Origin: Azadirachta indica
Taxonomy: Eukaryota > Streptophyta > Magnoliopsida > Sapindales > Meliaceae
Assembly (NCBI GenBank): GCA_022749755.1
Contig: CM040450.1
Span: forward strand, 13,600,913 to 13,664,912
Reading direction: 5' to 3'
Length of the DNA stretch: 64,000 bases
Both the position numbers and the translations under genes were made by a program. Each line of letters starts with the position of its first letter. The stretch's first letter is position 1. This document shows positions 1-10,904 of the stretch, in pieces. The notes below the pieces were generated by a model. It did not search any database. It had not been told where the DNA came from and saw only the letters and a program-made list of their open reading frames with translations.

Positions 1-997
1 AAAGGTAAAGCTCGTATATCTTCAAGAAAAGGTTGGTTTAATTTTATTAAATAATGACAGGAATTGCTTCTAATTGGGACAATGTAGGCCCATTTTAAAA
101 ATATAATTAGTATTTAACTTAATTTTTGTCCTTATTTAACAAATCAAAAATAGCAAATGAAGGATAGATAAGTATTTTCATTTGAAAATGGATGGACTAG
201 GATGGCATTAGGAGAGGCATGTATTCCTTTTCCCCCAAACTTCGTGGGAGGGATGTGTTAATTCTCAAATGTTTTGATGAATGCCCTTATTTTCATAACC
301 CACATAAATGTACTTTTACATAATTATGGATAAATAGTACAAAGTCCTCATAATACTTATTATAATTTTCAATAAATTATATAACCCATGACGACATTTG
401 TTCAATATCATTTATGCTGCAATTGTTTAATTTGAAAATAGGATTGAGTTTATACACTTCAGCCTCCCTGCTCGGCTCCTCTGTAAACATCATTTAGAAT
501 TTGTAATCCCATGAAATCTGATAAGAAAAACAGTATTTAATGACACGAACTGGTCAATTGAATGCCTCAACATTTGTGTCGTCAATAATTTCTTTAATAC
601 ACATCCCCATCCTGAAATCATTTTCTTTCAATTAGAGAATAGCAGCTTCATATCAATTAAGTAAGAATTTCCATCTTCTCCATCAATTTAAATGAGCAGA
701 GGTTTCTAAATACCATTCTCAACTACAATTCTACTACTCTTCCTAAAATATTACAAGACTGAAAATAAGAGACCAACAATATGATCTTCTACATCAAAAC
801 TTCAGCTACTTTGTTACCAGAAAGTGCTTGTGAGTTCTGATCACTTCCTTCACTAAACTGTGTTACAAAGATCCACGGCACCACATCTTGAACTGCAAAA
901 TCCGAGGAGATCAGACAGCTTTGAAACGAAAAGAAACAGTAAGAAAGAAAACCAAGGTAGTACTTGAGTATTACCGTTAAGATAAAGAGGGATTTGA
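1..997. other. Intergenic DNA and 3' untranslated region of the UBA2-like gene
   Basis: No coding exon is visible on either strand. The part next to position 998 should hold the 3' untranslated region of the minus-strand RNA-binding protein gene. The rest is AT-rich sequence with no recognised feature. Confidence 0.6.
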
Positions 998-3900
998 TTA
1001 TTGCTTGCCAACGAAGTATGGGAATCCACCCATTCCTACAGGAGTAGTTGGGTGGGGGTGGTGATGTCCAATTGGTCCAATTGGTTCCTTCTTTATGGGA
1101 ACTGGTGGATAAGAAATTGGAGGCTGTGTAGGATATGGTGCGGGTGCTGCAGGAGGACTTGTGTAAGAAGGAGGAGGATATGATGGTAAGTTTTGAGGGT
1201 AAGAATAGTTGACAGGTGGAGTGTTAGCTTGTGGTTTTCCTGGCTGCGGATATCCAGCTGCCAGAGGCAAGGGCAGAGGAACCACTGCCGCTGGTAATTG
1301 CGTTTGTGCTAGCTTGCCCTTGTGGGTATCAGCAAGCTTCACAATAATAGTCCTCCCCTGCAATCAAACAAGAAAGCATCAGACAATTGTGTCATGTATT
1401 TACAAGTACATTATACTCTCTGTGTGAAGAATTTTACTGAAATCTTTTCCAGTGAGCACAAGCTCATAATCAGGATAATTGATCTTACAACATACTTCCA
1501 TGAAACAATGAGCAAACAAAATCGGTTATTTTTTAGTCTACTTACACCAAGAATCTTTTGTGGATCATCTATGGCTTTCTTCGATGCCTCAACTGTTTTG
1601 AATGTAACAAAGCCAAATCCACTACACAAACAGGAAAAATGACAATGATTATTTAATACAAGTGACAGTGTTAGTAAGTATCGAGAGAAACTTAATAAAT
1701 AGACAATAATGATGTTATACCGAGATTCATTTGTATCCTTGTCATATGCAACTGAACCTTCCTCAATCTCACCATGTCTTCCAAAAAAGTTCAGCAGCAT
1801 CTCAGTTGTAACATCTGGCGACAGGCCCCCAATATAAAGCTTCCTCTGAGATAGATCAGGTGTAGCACTCACCCCACTTAATCCTTCACATGCTAAATTA
1901 CAGACAGCCATCCGGCCCTAAAATATTAAAAACAAGGAATGCAAAAACTAGTCGTCAACAAAAGTGAAGTCACAAACATCTAACGAGTTACACTGAGCTT
2001 TGCTCTTCTAATAATTGACAATCAACTGAACCAAAATAATCATCCACTAGAGGTACGCTGACCCTATGTGCTACATAGCACAAGATAACAACTTTCACCA
2101 ACTAAACTAGCTAACAGCCACCCAAACAACTTGAAAAAGGATAAGATGACGCATATTTCCACTAAGCTAAAAGGAGAAACTGCAAGCAAATGAATAAGAA
2201 AACTTACATCAATCAATTTGCTAGGTGCTCTTAGTGCACTCTGAGTTGACTCCATATGCTTGAATGTGATGAAACCATAGCCACGCGATTTTCCAGTTGC
2301 TTTGTCATAGATAACAGCCCCTTCTTCTATTTCACCATGCACTCGAAATGCCTATATGAGAACATACCATTAAAACAATCGGGAAAAAGATGCAGTGTTC
2401 AGATCTCTGACAAAAAGAAAAAACAGACAGAGAGATAGAGTATCTAACAGAATGATCCTACAAAATTATATATTTATTTCTATTTTTTCCTTTTGCCAAA
2501 ACTTATCATGTAAGACAACCACTGCCATAGCACACAGAACACAATCAGCAATGCACTCACAGCACACAAGGTTTCTGAAGTAGTATTCCAAGCTAAGCCA
2601 CGAACAAAAAGCTTTCGATGAACTGGATCCGCACTGGCAACACTTTTAATTTCTTCTGCAATTGAAGGATATTGGCACCCTCTTTATGCGTCAACATGCA
2701 AACAAACACACACGCAAAGTGTCAATCACACAGCACTCAATTTTGAGCAACACACACACACCACCCACCCATTCACTTGACACAAGCACAACATAACAAA
2801 CAAGCAGATTGAATCATAGAACACACTAACACACACACACAGATAGAATACCGAACACATCAAAAAGTCTACTATTCCTAGACATTGAACCCTTCCTTGC
2901 AAGCTTATGCCTCAAGTTTGCAGCCTTTCAATTCTTTTGTAGTGAGTTTTTATCATTTAGGATTTTGAACTATCTGGAAGCTTAGGAAGTTTGTAGGAAA
3001 ACGAAAATAACACTAAATAAACTGACTTATATTTAAGAAGGAAAACAAGTAATCTAGAAATTCATAACCCTGTATCCAGCAAAAACACAATAATTTTAAA
3101 TTCTGCATATCCAAAAGTTATTGCTTCCGCTCTGGATGCTCTTTAGAGTTTAAACCCAACATTTAGAAAACTCTCTATACGTACAGAAACTAACAAACAG
3201 ATGGTATTTGTGGCTTAGAATGGCAAACTTCAAAATTTCCCAAGAAAATAAAAATTTTAATTAGTTTCATTCAACAAGAACTTAATCATAAAAGGCCCAA
3301 AAATAGTCATTTCAATCTAAATTAAAACCCTAAAATGCTCCCTTTTCTGGCAGAGAACCCATAACCCAACGACTCTTTCAAACAGTGACCGAAAGCTGAA
3401 AATTTTCCCAATTTATACTAAATCAAAACCCTTCCCCAACAAAACATTCCAACAAACCCAGAAGCCTAAAACGCTCTGTTTTGTTGCAGAGAACCATAAA
3501 CCAAAACAACCAGCACTTTCAAATAGTGGCAGAAAGCTCAAAATTTTCCCCATTTACACTAAATCTAAACTCCTCCCCCACAACCCATTACTAATTACCG
3601 ACAAAAACAGAAACATAAATCGCTCTGTTTTTTTCTTTTGTCCATTTTTGCAGAGAATCCATGTTCCAGCTCTATCAAACAGTGATAGAAAGCTCAAGAA
3701 ATTTCCCAATTCAGACTAAATTAGAATACTTACACCACTAGCCATCACTATTTCCCAACAAACCCAGAAGCCTAAAACGCTCCGTTTAGTTGCAGAGAAC
3801 CGATGTCCCAAAACAACCGGCTCTATCAAACCGTGACAGAAAGCCCAAAATTTTCCCAACCCAATCTAAATTAAAACCCTTCCCAACAAACGCTGAAGCC

Positions 3901-4300
3901 TAAAATGCTCCGTTTTGTTGCATAGAACACATATTCCAGCTCCTTCAAAAAATGACAAAAGGTAAAAAATTTCCCAACTTATTCTAAATTAAAACCCTAA
4001 ACAACCTACTCAGTCAAACAGTGACAGAAATCCCAAAAATTCTCCAATTTTACTCCCAATCAAAACCATAAAACCCCCGTTCGGTTCCCAAAAATTACTC
4101 CTTTTCGCTACAGAAAACAACACAGAGACAAAAGCGAAAAAAACTTACAGCCTAGAGAGAAGATCAACAAGCTGGGATTTCGACAGTGGGTCGAGCAGCG
4201 AACGCAAGTGCTCCTGGGAAGGAGAGGAAGACATGATACTTTGTTCTTGGCCGTTGTTGTTTTCAATCTCTTCCATCTTCCTCTTCTTCATGTCTTCCAT
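998..4300 (-). CDS. Two-RRM RNA-binding protein, UBP1-associated protein 2 (UBA2)-like
   Basis: This is probably a nuclear hnRNP-type protein that binds RNA, by analogy with Arabidopsis UBA2 proteins. Six exons fit on the minus strand: 4300-4149, 2681-2561, 2351-2208, 1917-1721, 1621-1546 and 1357-998. They total 1050 nt in one frame, 349 residues, all with GT-AG introns. RRM1 shows the RNP2 motif KLFVRGLAW and RNP1 motif SRGYGFITF. RRM2 shows KLYIGGL and SRGFGFVTF. A short conserved stretch before RRM1 (LVDLLSRLG...QYPSIAEEI) and a linker GRMAVCNLACEG are typical of the UBA2 group. The C-terminus is rich in Pro, Tyr and Gly. The start was taken at 4300 (MEDMKKRKMEE); an in-frame ATG at 4339 would add 13 residues. 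The first intron is about 1.47 kb and contains a tandem repeat array. Family assignment is firm; the exact UBA2 subgroup is not. Confidence 0.88.
3331..4060. repeat. Degenerate tandem repeat array inside intron 1 of the UBA2-like gene
   Basis: At least five imperfect units begin near 3331, 3467, 3616, 3772 and 3901, with a partial one near 4014, so the unit is about 130-155 bp. Each repeats the order: AAAACGCTC(T/C)GTTT, TTGCAGAGAACC, CAAACAGTGACAGAAAGC, AAAATTTTCCCAA, ACTAAAT(C/T)AAAACCC, ACAAACCCAGAAGCC. Units differ by substitutions and small indels. The array fills about half of the intron. No coding frame is kept. Confidence 0.85.
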
Positions 4301-5491
4301 TATTATTCGATTGGATTGATTGATTCTGACAGTTGACACTGACAGCGCGTTCTATCTCTCACTTCGTCTTCTCTCTCTGTGGGCTGATTGCTATGATTGA
4401 GTGGTGGACTTTGTGGCGAGAAAGTGCTTTTTTTCCACAGTAACGGCGGTTTTTTGGGCATTTTAAGGCTCTGTTTGGCTGTGCGGTTTGGGATTTCATG
4501 CTGTGGGGATAACGTTGTTCTTATTCCCAAACAGTTGAATTGTGATGGGATTTTATCAACTAAACCCCTACATTAATTTAAATTAATAACATTATGGTCC
4601 CTATAACTTTATATTTTTATAATCAATATGTAATTTGTCTATTTATAATAACTAAGTTCCTAAATCCTACAAGAATAATTATAATACCCAAAGTTAAGTT
4701 ACATGCTTTATTTAATACTGTGACATTCAAAATGAATCACAACTACTAATATCGTCAATATTTCCAAAAAAAAAATTTATTGTATTTTAAATTTAATATA
4801 AATAAAAATAGTTTTTTTTCATTGCCTAAAGTCTTGATTAAGTCATGTAGTATAAATTTTTACCTTATCACAATAAATTTGTGAGATTTTATTATTCATT
4901 TACATTGCACTTTTTTGTCCCTGAAAAAGTATACTATAATTAAAATAAAACCAAAACCCATAAAGATTAGGAAAATTTTTATCCATGATTTTTCTTTTTT
5001 CAAACACACACATGTATATATATAACAAATCTTAAAATATTAGAGAAAACTAAATAAATTTACAAATTTTCCCATTACAAGCAACTTATTTCACTAATTA
5101 TAATTACTCACCAAAATAAACATTTTTACAATTATTATTGAATAGTTTTCTTACTAATATGAATGCAATTATTATATAATACAATTCAAGTTAATAATAT
5201 ATGAGACCCAATCCAACTCATGCTTTTAAGGATTTGTTTTTATTCTTTTGGCTATTTAGCTTCGAATTATTAAATTTGTTATTTAAAATTTGAACTTAGA
5301 GATTTTTGTTTCTTAATTTAGGTTAAAATTTGGATAGAGATATAACTGAAATTTTATTTTCAATATTTGTGTTTAAGTTATTTTGCTTTATTATTTAATT
5401 TAGATTTAATTAAGTTCAGACATAGTTGAAATTCCTTCATAAATATACTTTAATTAATCATGGTACATAATTAATTAGTTACTCTAATCAT
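4301..5491. other. Intergenic: UBA2-like 5' leader and promoter, then AT-rich DNA
   Basis: Positions 4301 to about 4540 are less AT-rich and pyrimidine/purine-patterned, consistent with leader and core promoter of the minus-strand gene. From about 4550 to 5490 the sequence is AT-rich with no gene recognised. Confidence 0.5.
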
Positions 5492-7359
5492 TCAGTCTCC
5501 ATTTAGTTTTTGTTTGGTTTTTTGTTGCTTCTCTAACACCTTCTTCATTTGCTTCCCTTGTCCCTCAATCAGCACTTGCAAATTTCTTTTAATCTGTTGC
5601 AAGAAATTAAGTGTAATTAATTAAACGAGACCAAAATCAAAACATTAATTATACATGATCAAGAAACACGAAATTTATGAACAATGTGAGGCCAAATAAT
5701 TCAAAATTAAATTTTATGAAATAATATACAAATGCTTAAAAAACTTAAGTGATTAATTTTGATGGTAAAAGATAATATAAATTGGTATATTATCTAATCT
5801 AAAAGTAATTAAATTAGGAGTTATTAATATATATATATATATATATATAAAACAAAATTTACACAATATATAAATGTAATAAAAGGAGTTAATTATAATT
5901 AAGTACAAACCTCTAATTGTTCATGAAGATGCTTCTCGATATATAGCTGTAGTTGAAGTGCCTCTTTTATTTGCATGCTAAAATGTTAATATAAATGCTG
6001 AATTAATTGTAAATACATCGTATAATAATTTTTTTTATTAATATTAACATATTTAGAATACATCAATCGATTTATATAAAATAGAAAATTAATGTAGAGG
6101 GAATTAGATAAAAAAATCTTACGTATGTTTTTGTGTAGAGCTGAGGTATTTTGATGATATGAGGTCTTTCCTGAATCAGGTTTTCCTGCAATTAATAATT
6201 TGTTGAAATCAAGTCTAATTATTTGACATTGAATTTATGTAAACGTACAATGCAGGAGCTTAATTGCATTTTATAAATTTAAAATTATTCATAAAGCTTG
6301 CTAAAGAACATAATGTATTTAATTTCAGGATAACTTAACTTAAAGCTGCTTAATTTCAGCCGGAATTTATTTATTACCTTGCAAAGACTGATTTGCTATG
6401 AATTTTTCTGATCGATATTTCTGTGTGAAGCAACAGATAAAATTAAGAAGAAATTAAATATATATAGTATCAAATTTGGAATTATGTATATATATTTATA
6501 TGTATACGAGAGTATATAATTAATAAGCAAATTAATTAATTAATTTATTAATTAATTAATATCTGCAAATGACATTTTAAACGAATGATGATCAGTTCTT
6601 TTGATTCCATCAGCCTCAAGACTGCTTTTGGTGTTGCCTCTAAATGTGATCAAATAATCTATCATTGGTAGTAATTAAAAACATTTTTCATGCATAGATC
6701 GAAATTAATTGATTTATACAATGATAATTTTAAAAATCAGTAAGCTTTATTTTGGTAGCTAGATGAAAAATTAATTGCTCAAATATTATTTGATTTAGTT
6801 TACTTACTCTCAGGACCTCCAAGCTTATTAACACACTGGACAAAACGTTCATGTAGATCCTGAGTCCATTTCATTCGTCTTTTATTCGATAAAAGTTTCC
6901 CAGAAGAAGCTGAAACGATCTTATCAGAACTCTGTAAAAGTTGAAATAAATGTACAACGTTAGATTAATTAGATGTCAAGTTAATTTTCTTTTAATATAT
7001 TACAAGGGAATTAAGACGAGTAGAAGAACTTACATGGGTACTTTTGCTGGTGTCAGAAAGAGTTGGAACTCCATTTTTTCCCGGAAAATTTCTGCAGTGG
7101 TTGCTGGAAAATACCAGTGATTCCAGGGTGTCTTGTTCTGACAAGTTTGAGGAAAAATTATCCCCGGAAAATTGAGAATCATATTTTCCAGGAAAGTGTG
7201 TGCAGGAAGATGCAGATTTTTGCGGTTGATTTTGTTGTTAAAACCAAAAAAACATTGATCCGTTTGATAAAAGGCAGAAGCCAGTTTTTCCAGGTTTTGC
7301 TTTTGCTGTGTTTTTTCCTCCATAGGCATAGCTGCTTGAAGATTGTTGTTCATTGTCAT
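5492..7359 (-). pseudogene. Decayed MYB-CC (PHR1-like) transcription factor copy
   Basis: Exon-like pieces match the intact paralogue at 10905-12622 in order. They are: an N-terminal exon (7359-7034); the first part of the MYB repeat with RRMKWTQDLHERFVQCVN (about 6931-6814); the ATPKA helix (6639 to about 6563); KYR and its flank (about 6420-6378); a linker exon; the coiled-coil exon [22 protein letters not shown]; and the last exon RNLQVLIEGQGKQ, ending at a TGA at 5492-5494. Lesions: (1) near 7238-7255 the exon-1 frame shifts, since similarity to the paralogue and a phase that fits the next exon lie in another frame. (2) After HLQ the GT donor is replaced by AT, and reading through meets a stop within a few codons. 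(3) The linker exon ends in a phase that does not join the coiled-coil exon in frame. The recognition helix has also drifted: the usual SHLQ reads CHLQ. A working gene with unusual splicing is not excluded. Confidence 0.75.
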
Positions 7360-7694
7360 AATATATTATATATGGGAAGAATTTTTTTTTTTTATTTGGA
7401 AGAGGGGAATTAAAAATGCTTAATAATTCTGAAAGTTGTTTTCGTTGTGATATCAATAATAATTAATCTATGATTTAGTTTGATTTTTTATTGGTAATCA
7501 TTGGTTACTAGTCAATCTTCTGATTACTTGTTAAATTAATTAATTGTTATTACAATTAAAATATGTATAAAATGAAAGAGATCAAATGTGATGTTGATTG
7601 TGACATTGGAAACTCCCTTTTTGTAACAATGAAGTTTTCTACTGGCCAAATATAAGAATGTTTGTCAAGTTTTGCCTTTTAATATGTATTTTAA

Positions 7695-7940
7695 AATAGA
7701 GAAATTTAACCAAAATACCTAACATTCGGTTTGAATTTTTAGCTATATTTACTGTTTAAAATTTTTTAAAAAAATGACCTATTAAAATTTTTTGGACAAA
7801 AATGTTTTTATTGAAAGTATATATTAATTATTTTTAAAAATTTTTTTATTAGAATATTTTAATTCAAATTGATCATTTTTTAAACATGTTTTGAATAGTG
7901 GTCATTTAAAAAAAGTAAATTTCTAATTTGGCTACTTTAA
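7695..7940. repeat. Dispersed AT-rich repeat, copy 1
   Basis: About 240 bp that resembles 23971-24200. Shared landmarks, in order: TTTAAAAAATTTTTTAAAAA, a TGACC/TGATCATT box, GTATATATTA, ATTTTAAT..AAATTGAT, and TTTGAATAGT..TCATTT. The ends carry TGACC.. and ..GGTCA-like inverted motifs, so it may be a small non-autonomous element. No family is recognised. Confidence 0.5.
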
Positions 7941-8409
7941 AATAAGGGGTCATGCTATATTACATACATACACACGTACCATACCTTTTTTTTTTATTTT
8001 TTTTAATTTTCATTCTCTAACTTTTTGTCGAAACTCTCAATTTTTTGTTGTACCTTTTCTAAGTTGTAAAAAAGTTTAAAAGATTTAAAAATAACCTTTT
8101 TTAAGTAACTGATACTCTTTATGCAAAAGAAAAGATGAAAAAAAAATTATGCAATAGAGTTTTGAAAATAGTTTTAAATAAATTAAAGTCAATTTATGAG
8201 CTCATACATAAGTATATATTTTCACTTTTTTATTGTAATTTTTTAACTTTTTTATTTTGATTCTCTACAGTTTACTATCTTACTCAATTTTCCTTCAATT
8301 TTTATATAACTGAGGATTGTAGTAGATGAGTTCAAAATTATATTAGAAGAAGAGTGATAAATTATAATAAAAGAGTTTAAATATTTTATAAAGTATATAT
8401 ATATTTGTA

Positions 8410-9092
8410 GGGGTAAAATCAGTGATTATTTTTTTATACAAATTTTTACATCAATTATTAAACCTTACATTAAAAGTATGTGAAGGGTCAAGATTACATT
8501 TAACAAATATAAAAAAATTCTTACAAACTCATTTAATATAATCTTTTATGACTTTTTTATTTTCTTTTTCTTATCTCTAATTTATTAATCTCTCTTTCAC
8601 TTTAATTTTTCTTTATTATACCTTCTCTTTCCTCAAACATATTTTAATTTTAATTATTATTTATAAGTTAAAATTTATTAATTAAATAATCTTTTTTTGA
8701 ATATACATTATAATATTTTTTAAAAATTCATGAGTTTTTTTAGATAAATTAATTAATTAAAATAATTTTTATTTAAATTTTTAAGTTTTTAATTTGTAAG
8801 TGATAATTAAGATGAAAGTTAAAATAATAATTTATATTTTTGAGTTTTTTAATTTATAATTGATTATTAAAATGAAAAGAAATAATGAAGAGAAAGAAGA
8901 TGTAATAAAGAAGAGAAAAGCAAATAAATAGAATAAAGAGATACATAAAAAATATAAAAAAGCTTAATTAATGAATATAAAATATTTATTATATTTTTAT
9001 TTTATTTAATTTTAGCCCTCTAAATAACCTTAATTTAAGGAATAATAATTGATGTAAAACTTTGTATTAAAAAAAGGGGTACTAATCTTGTC
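8410..9092. mobile_element. Fold-back (MITE-like) element, about 680 bp, with very long inverted arms
   Basis: The left end GGGGTAAAATCAGTGATT, followed by ATACAAATTTTTACATCAAT, is repeated in inverse orientation at the right end (TTGATGTAAAACTTTGTAT..., then GGGGTACTAATCTTGTC). The similarity continues inward: a CT-rich left interior (about 8560-8640) faces a GA-rich right interior (about 8870-8960), so most of the element could form one hairpin. There is no open reading frame. Its ends are related to those of the shorter elements at 9111 and 32911. TA-rich sequence lies on both sides. Confidence 0.7.
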
Positions 9093-9110
9093 ATATAATA
9101 TATATATATA

Positions 9111-9299
9111 GGTAGAATCAGCAATCCATTCTTTTTACACAAAATCTTACATCAATTGTAAATTATTGGATATAAGTACGTTCAACGGTTAATATTGTAT
9201 CTGATCATACAATTTCAACCTTTGAATGTGTCAATATCTAATGATTTACAATTAATATAAGATTTTATATAAAAAAAACAAAAGCTGTTGATTTTGCTC

Positions 9300-9300
<1 letters not shown>
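9111..9300. mobile_element. MITE-like fold-back element, about 190 bp, between TA runs
   Basis: Left arm GGTAGAATCAGCAATCC ... ACACAAAATCTTACATCAAT; the right arm is its imperfect inverse (TTAATATAAGATTTTATATA ... GCTGTTGATTTTGCTCT). The arms are about 80 bp each with a short loop near 9200. Both ends abut (TA)n, which suggests a preference for TA targets. The termini match those of the 8410-9092 and 32911-33145 elements. Confidence 0.75.
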
Positions 9301-9330
<30 letters not shown>

Positions 9331-10904
9331 AAGGGACATTGAATAATGAGTAACCGTAGGAAAAGCCGAATAGGGGTCGACATATGTACCTTAACTAATG
9401 TATCACATCATGCAATGATAACATAAGAGGGTTTGAAAATTGAAATTGAAAATGAATATGAATGAATAATGACGACATTCACATTAACATGTCAACAAAT
9501 AACGACATTATTTCAACATCGCAGCACTTACTTCATCTTGGCAACTTATTGGCCTTTTAATAATATTTCAACAACTACAGTCCACAAGAATATGAAATAA
9601 ATTCTTGTATTTTCCCGATATTTTAATTAATAAATCATTCATACAATATAAATAGATTATGTTAATTTGCCATTGACATAAAGTCTTTGGTTAAACAAAT
9701 AGCAATCGAGCAGTAGATTTGTAATATTTATTTTTATCTTTTGTGTTCTGTTGATCAAACATATATCTTTAACTTCCTCCCTTGCTCTAATTCGATTTTA
9801 GTTTGCTCTATCCTTGCAACAGTTAATTTAGTTAATTCAGTTACTATATTAATCTTTCAGAATAATACAAAACGTTTGGTCAGAATTTGAGAGAATTAGG
9901 AATATATATATATATATATATATGTCTTGTAACATTGTTTGTTCCTAATCTAACATGTTTTTCTTATATATATATATATATATGAGGCAGCTGGAATTTC
10001 ATTAGTATCAATCTGGATGTTCTTCATGATAGCTAGCTTCTCTCTCTTCTTTGCTTGCACTTTGGTCATCAGAACATTGTGTTGTGAAGCTTTATAATTA
10101 CAATTATTAATTAATTAATTAATTAATTAATGGGCTAACAAGAGTCGTTAATTATAATTAATTAGCTTCTTGTATATGTTTGTTTTCCAGGAAATTCTAA
10201 TGTGTGTGTTTCCATTCTCAGACAGAACAAGAGTCCAAAGAGAGAATGTTAAAACAGATTCTTGGAACCTCAAATCTATTGTATTATAGTCAGTTCTTCC
10301 GGAAAATATTAGAGAAGTTGCCGATTACCGTAGTATTAAATAGTTTTAATTTTACGTGCAACCTTGATACTAAACACACTTGTTTTTTTATTATATTATT
10401 GTTGTATCAAGTTATTCACAAATCAACCAATAGAATCATAAATATATTTTAAGAAGGTTAAAATAAATGAAGGAGAAAATTAGAAACATAGGATGATTTA
10501 ATTGGACGATTTTATAAATGACTATGACTTTAATTTAATTTCCTTCAAGAAAATTAGCAAAGAGTTCTTGAAATTGTCTAAAAAAGATACAATGACGATC
10601 GTATTAAACTCTCTTTCTCATCTTATAACACAAAAATTTCCATCACACAACCGTTCCAAGCAGCAAAATTGACACACTCACAATTTGTCACAAATGATAT
10701 ATATAGCTAGAGCTTGAAATACATTAATTGTTCATTAATTCAACACTTTTTGCTCTAGTCTTCCTATACAAACCATTGGAGAATTTATATCAACAATCAG
10801 ATAATTATTTACTTCTTTCACTCGGTAAGCTGATGCAATCTTGATTGATCATTTTCCAGAACTGTATTCTGTAAAAATTTTCAAATGATTTGTGCTTCAA
10901 TGGC
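9301..10904. other. Intergenic between the two MYB-CC copies
   Basis: AT-rich, with TA microsatellites near 9301-9321, 9902-9922 and 9966-9982 and an (ATTA)n run near 10107-10130. I saw no coding exon. Sequence just left of 10905 should hold the 3' untranslated region of the intact MYB-CC gene. Confidence 0.5.

Noticed and set aside
7063..7413. 116-codon plus-strand frame opposite the MYB-CC pseudogene exon 1
   Set aside because: It is the antisense shadow of the exon-1 region and has no protein-like similarity.
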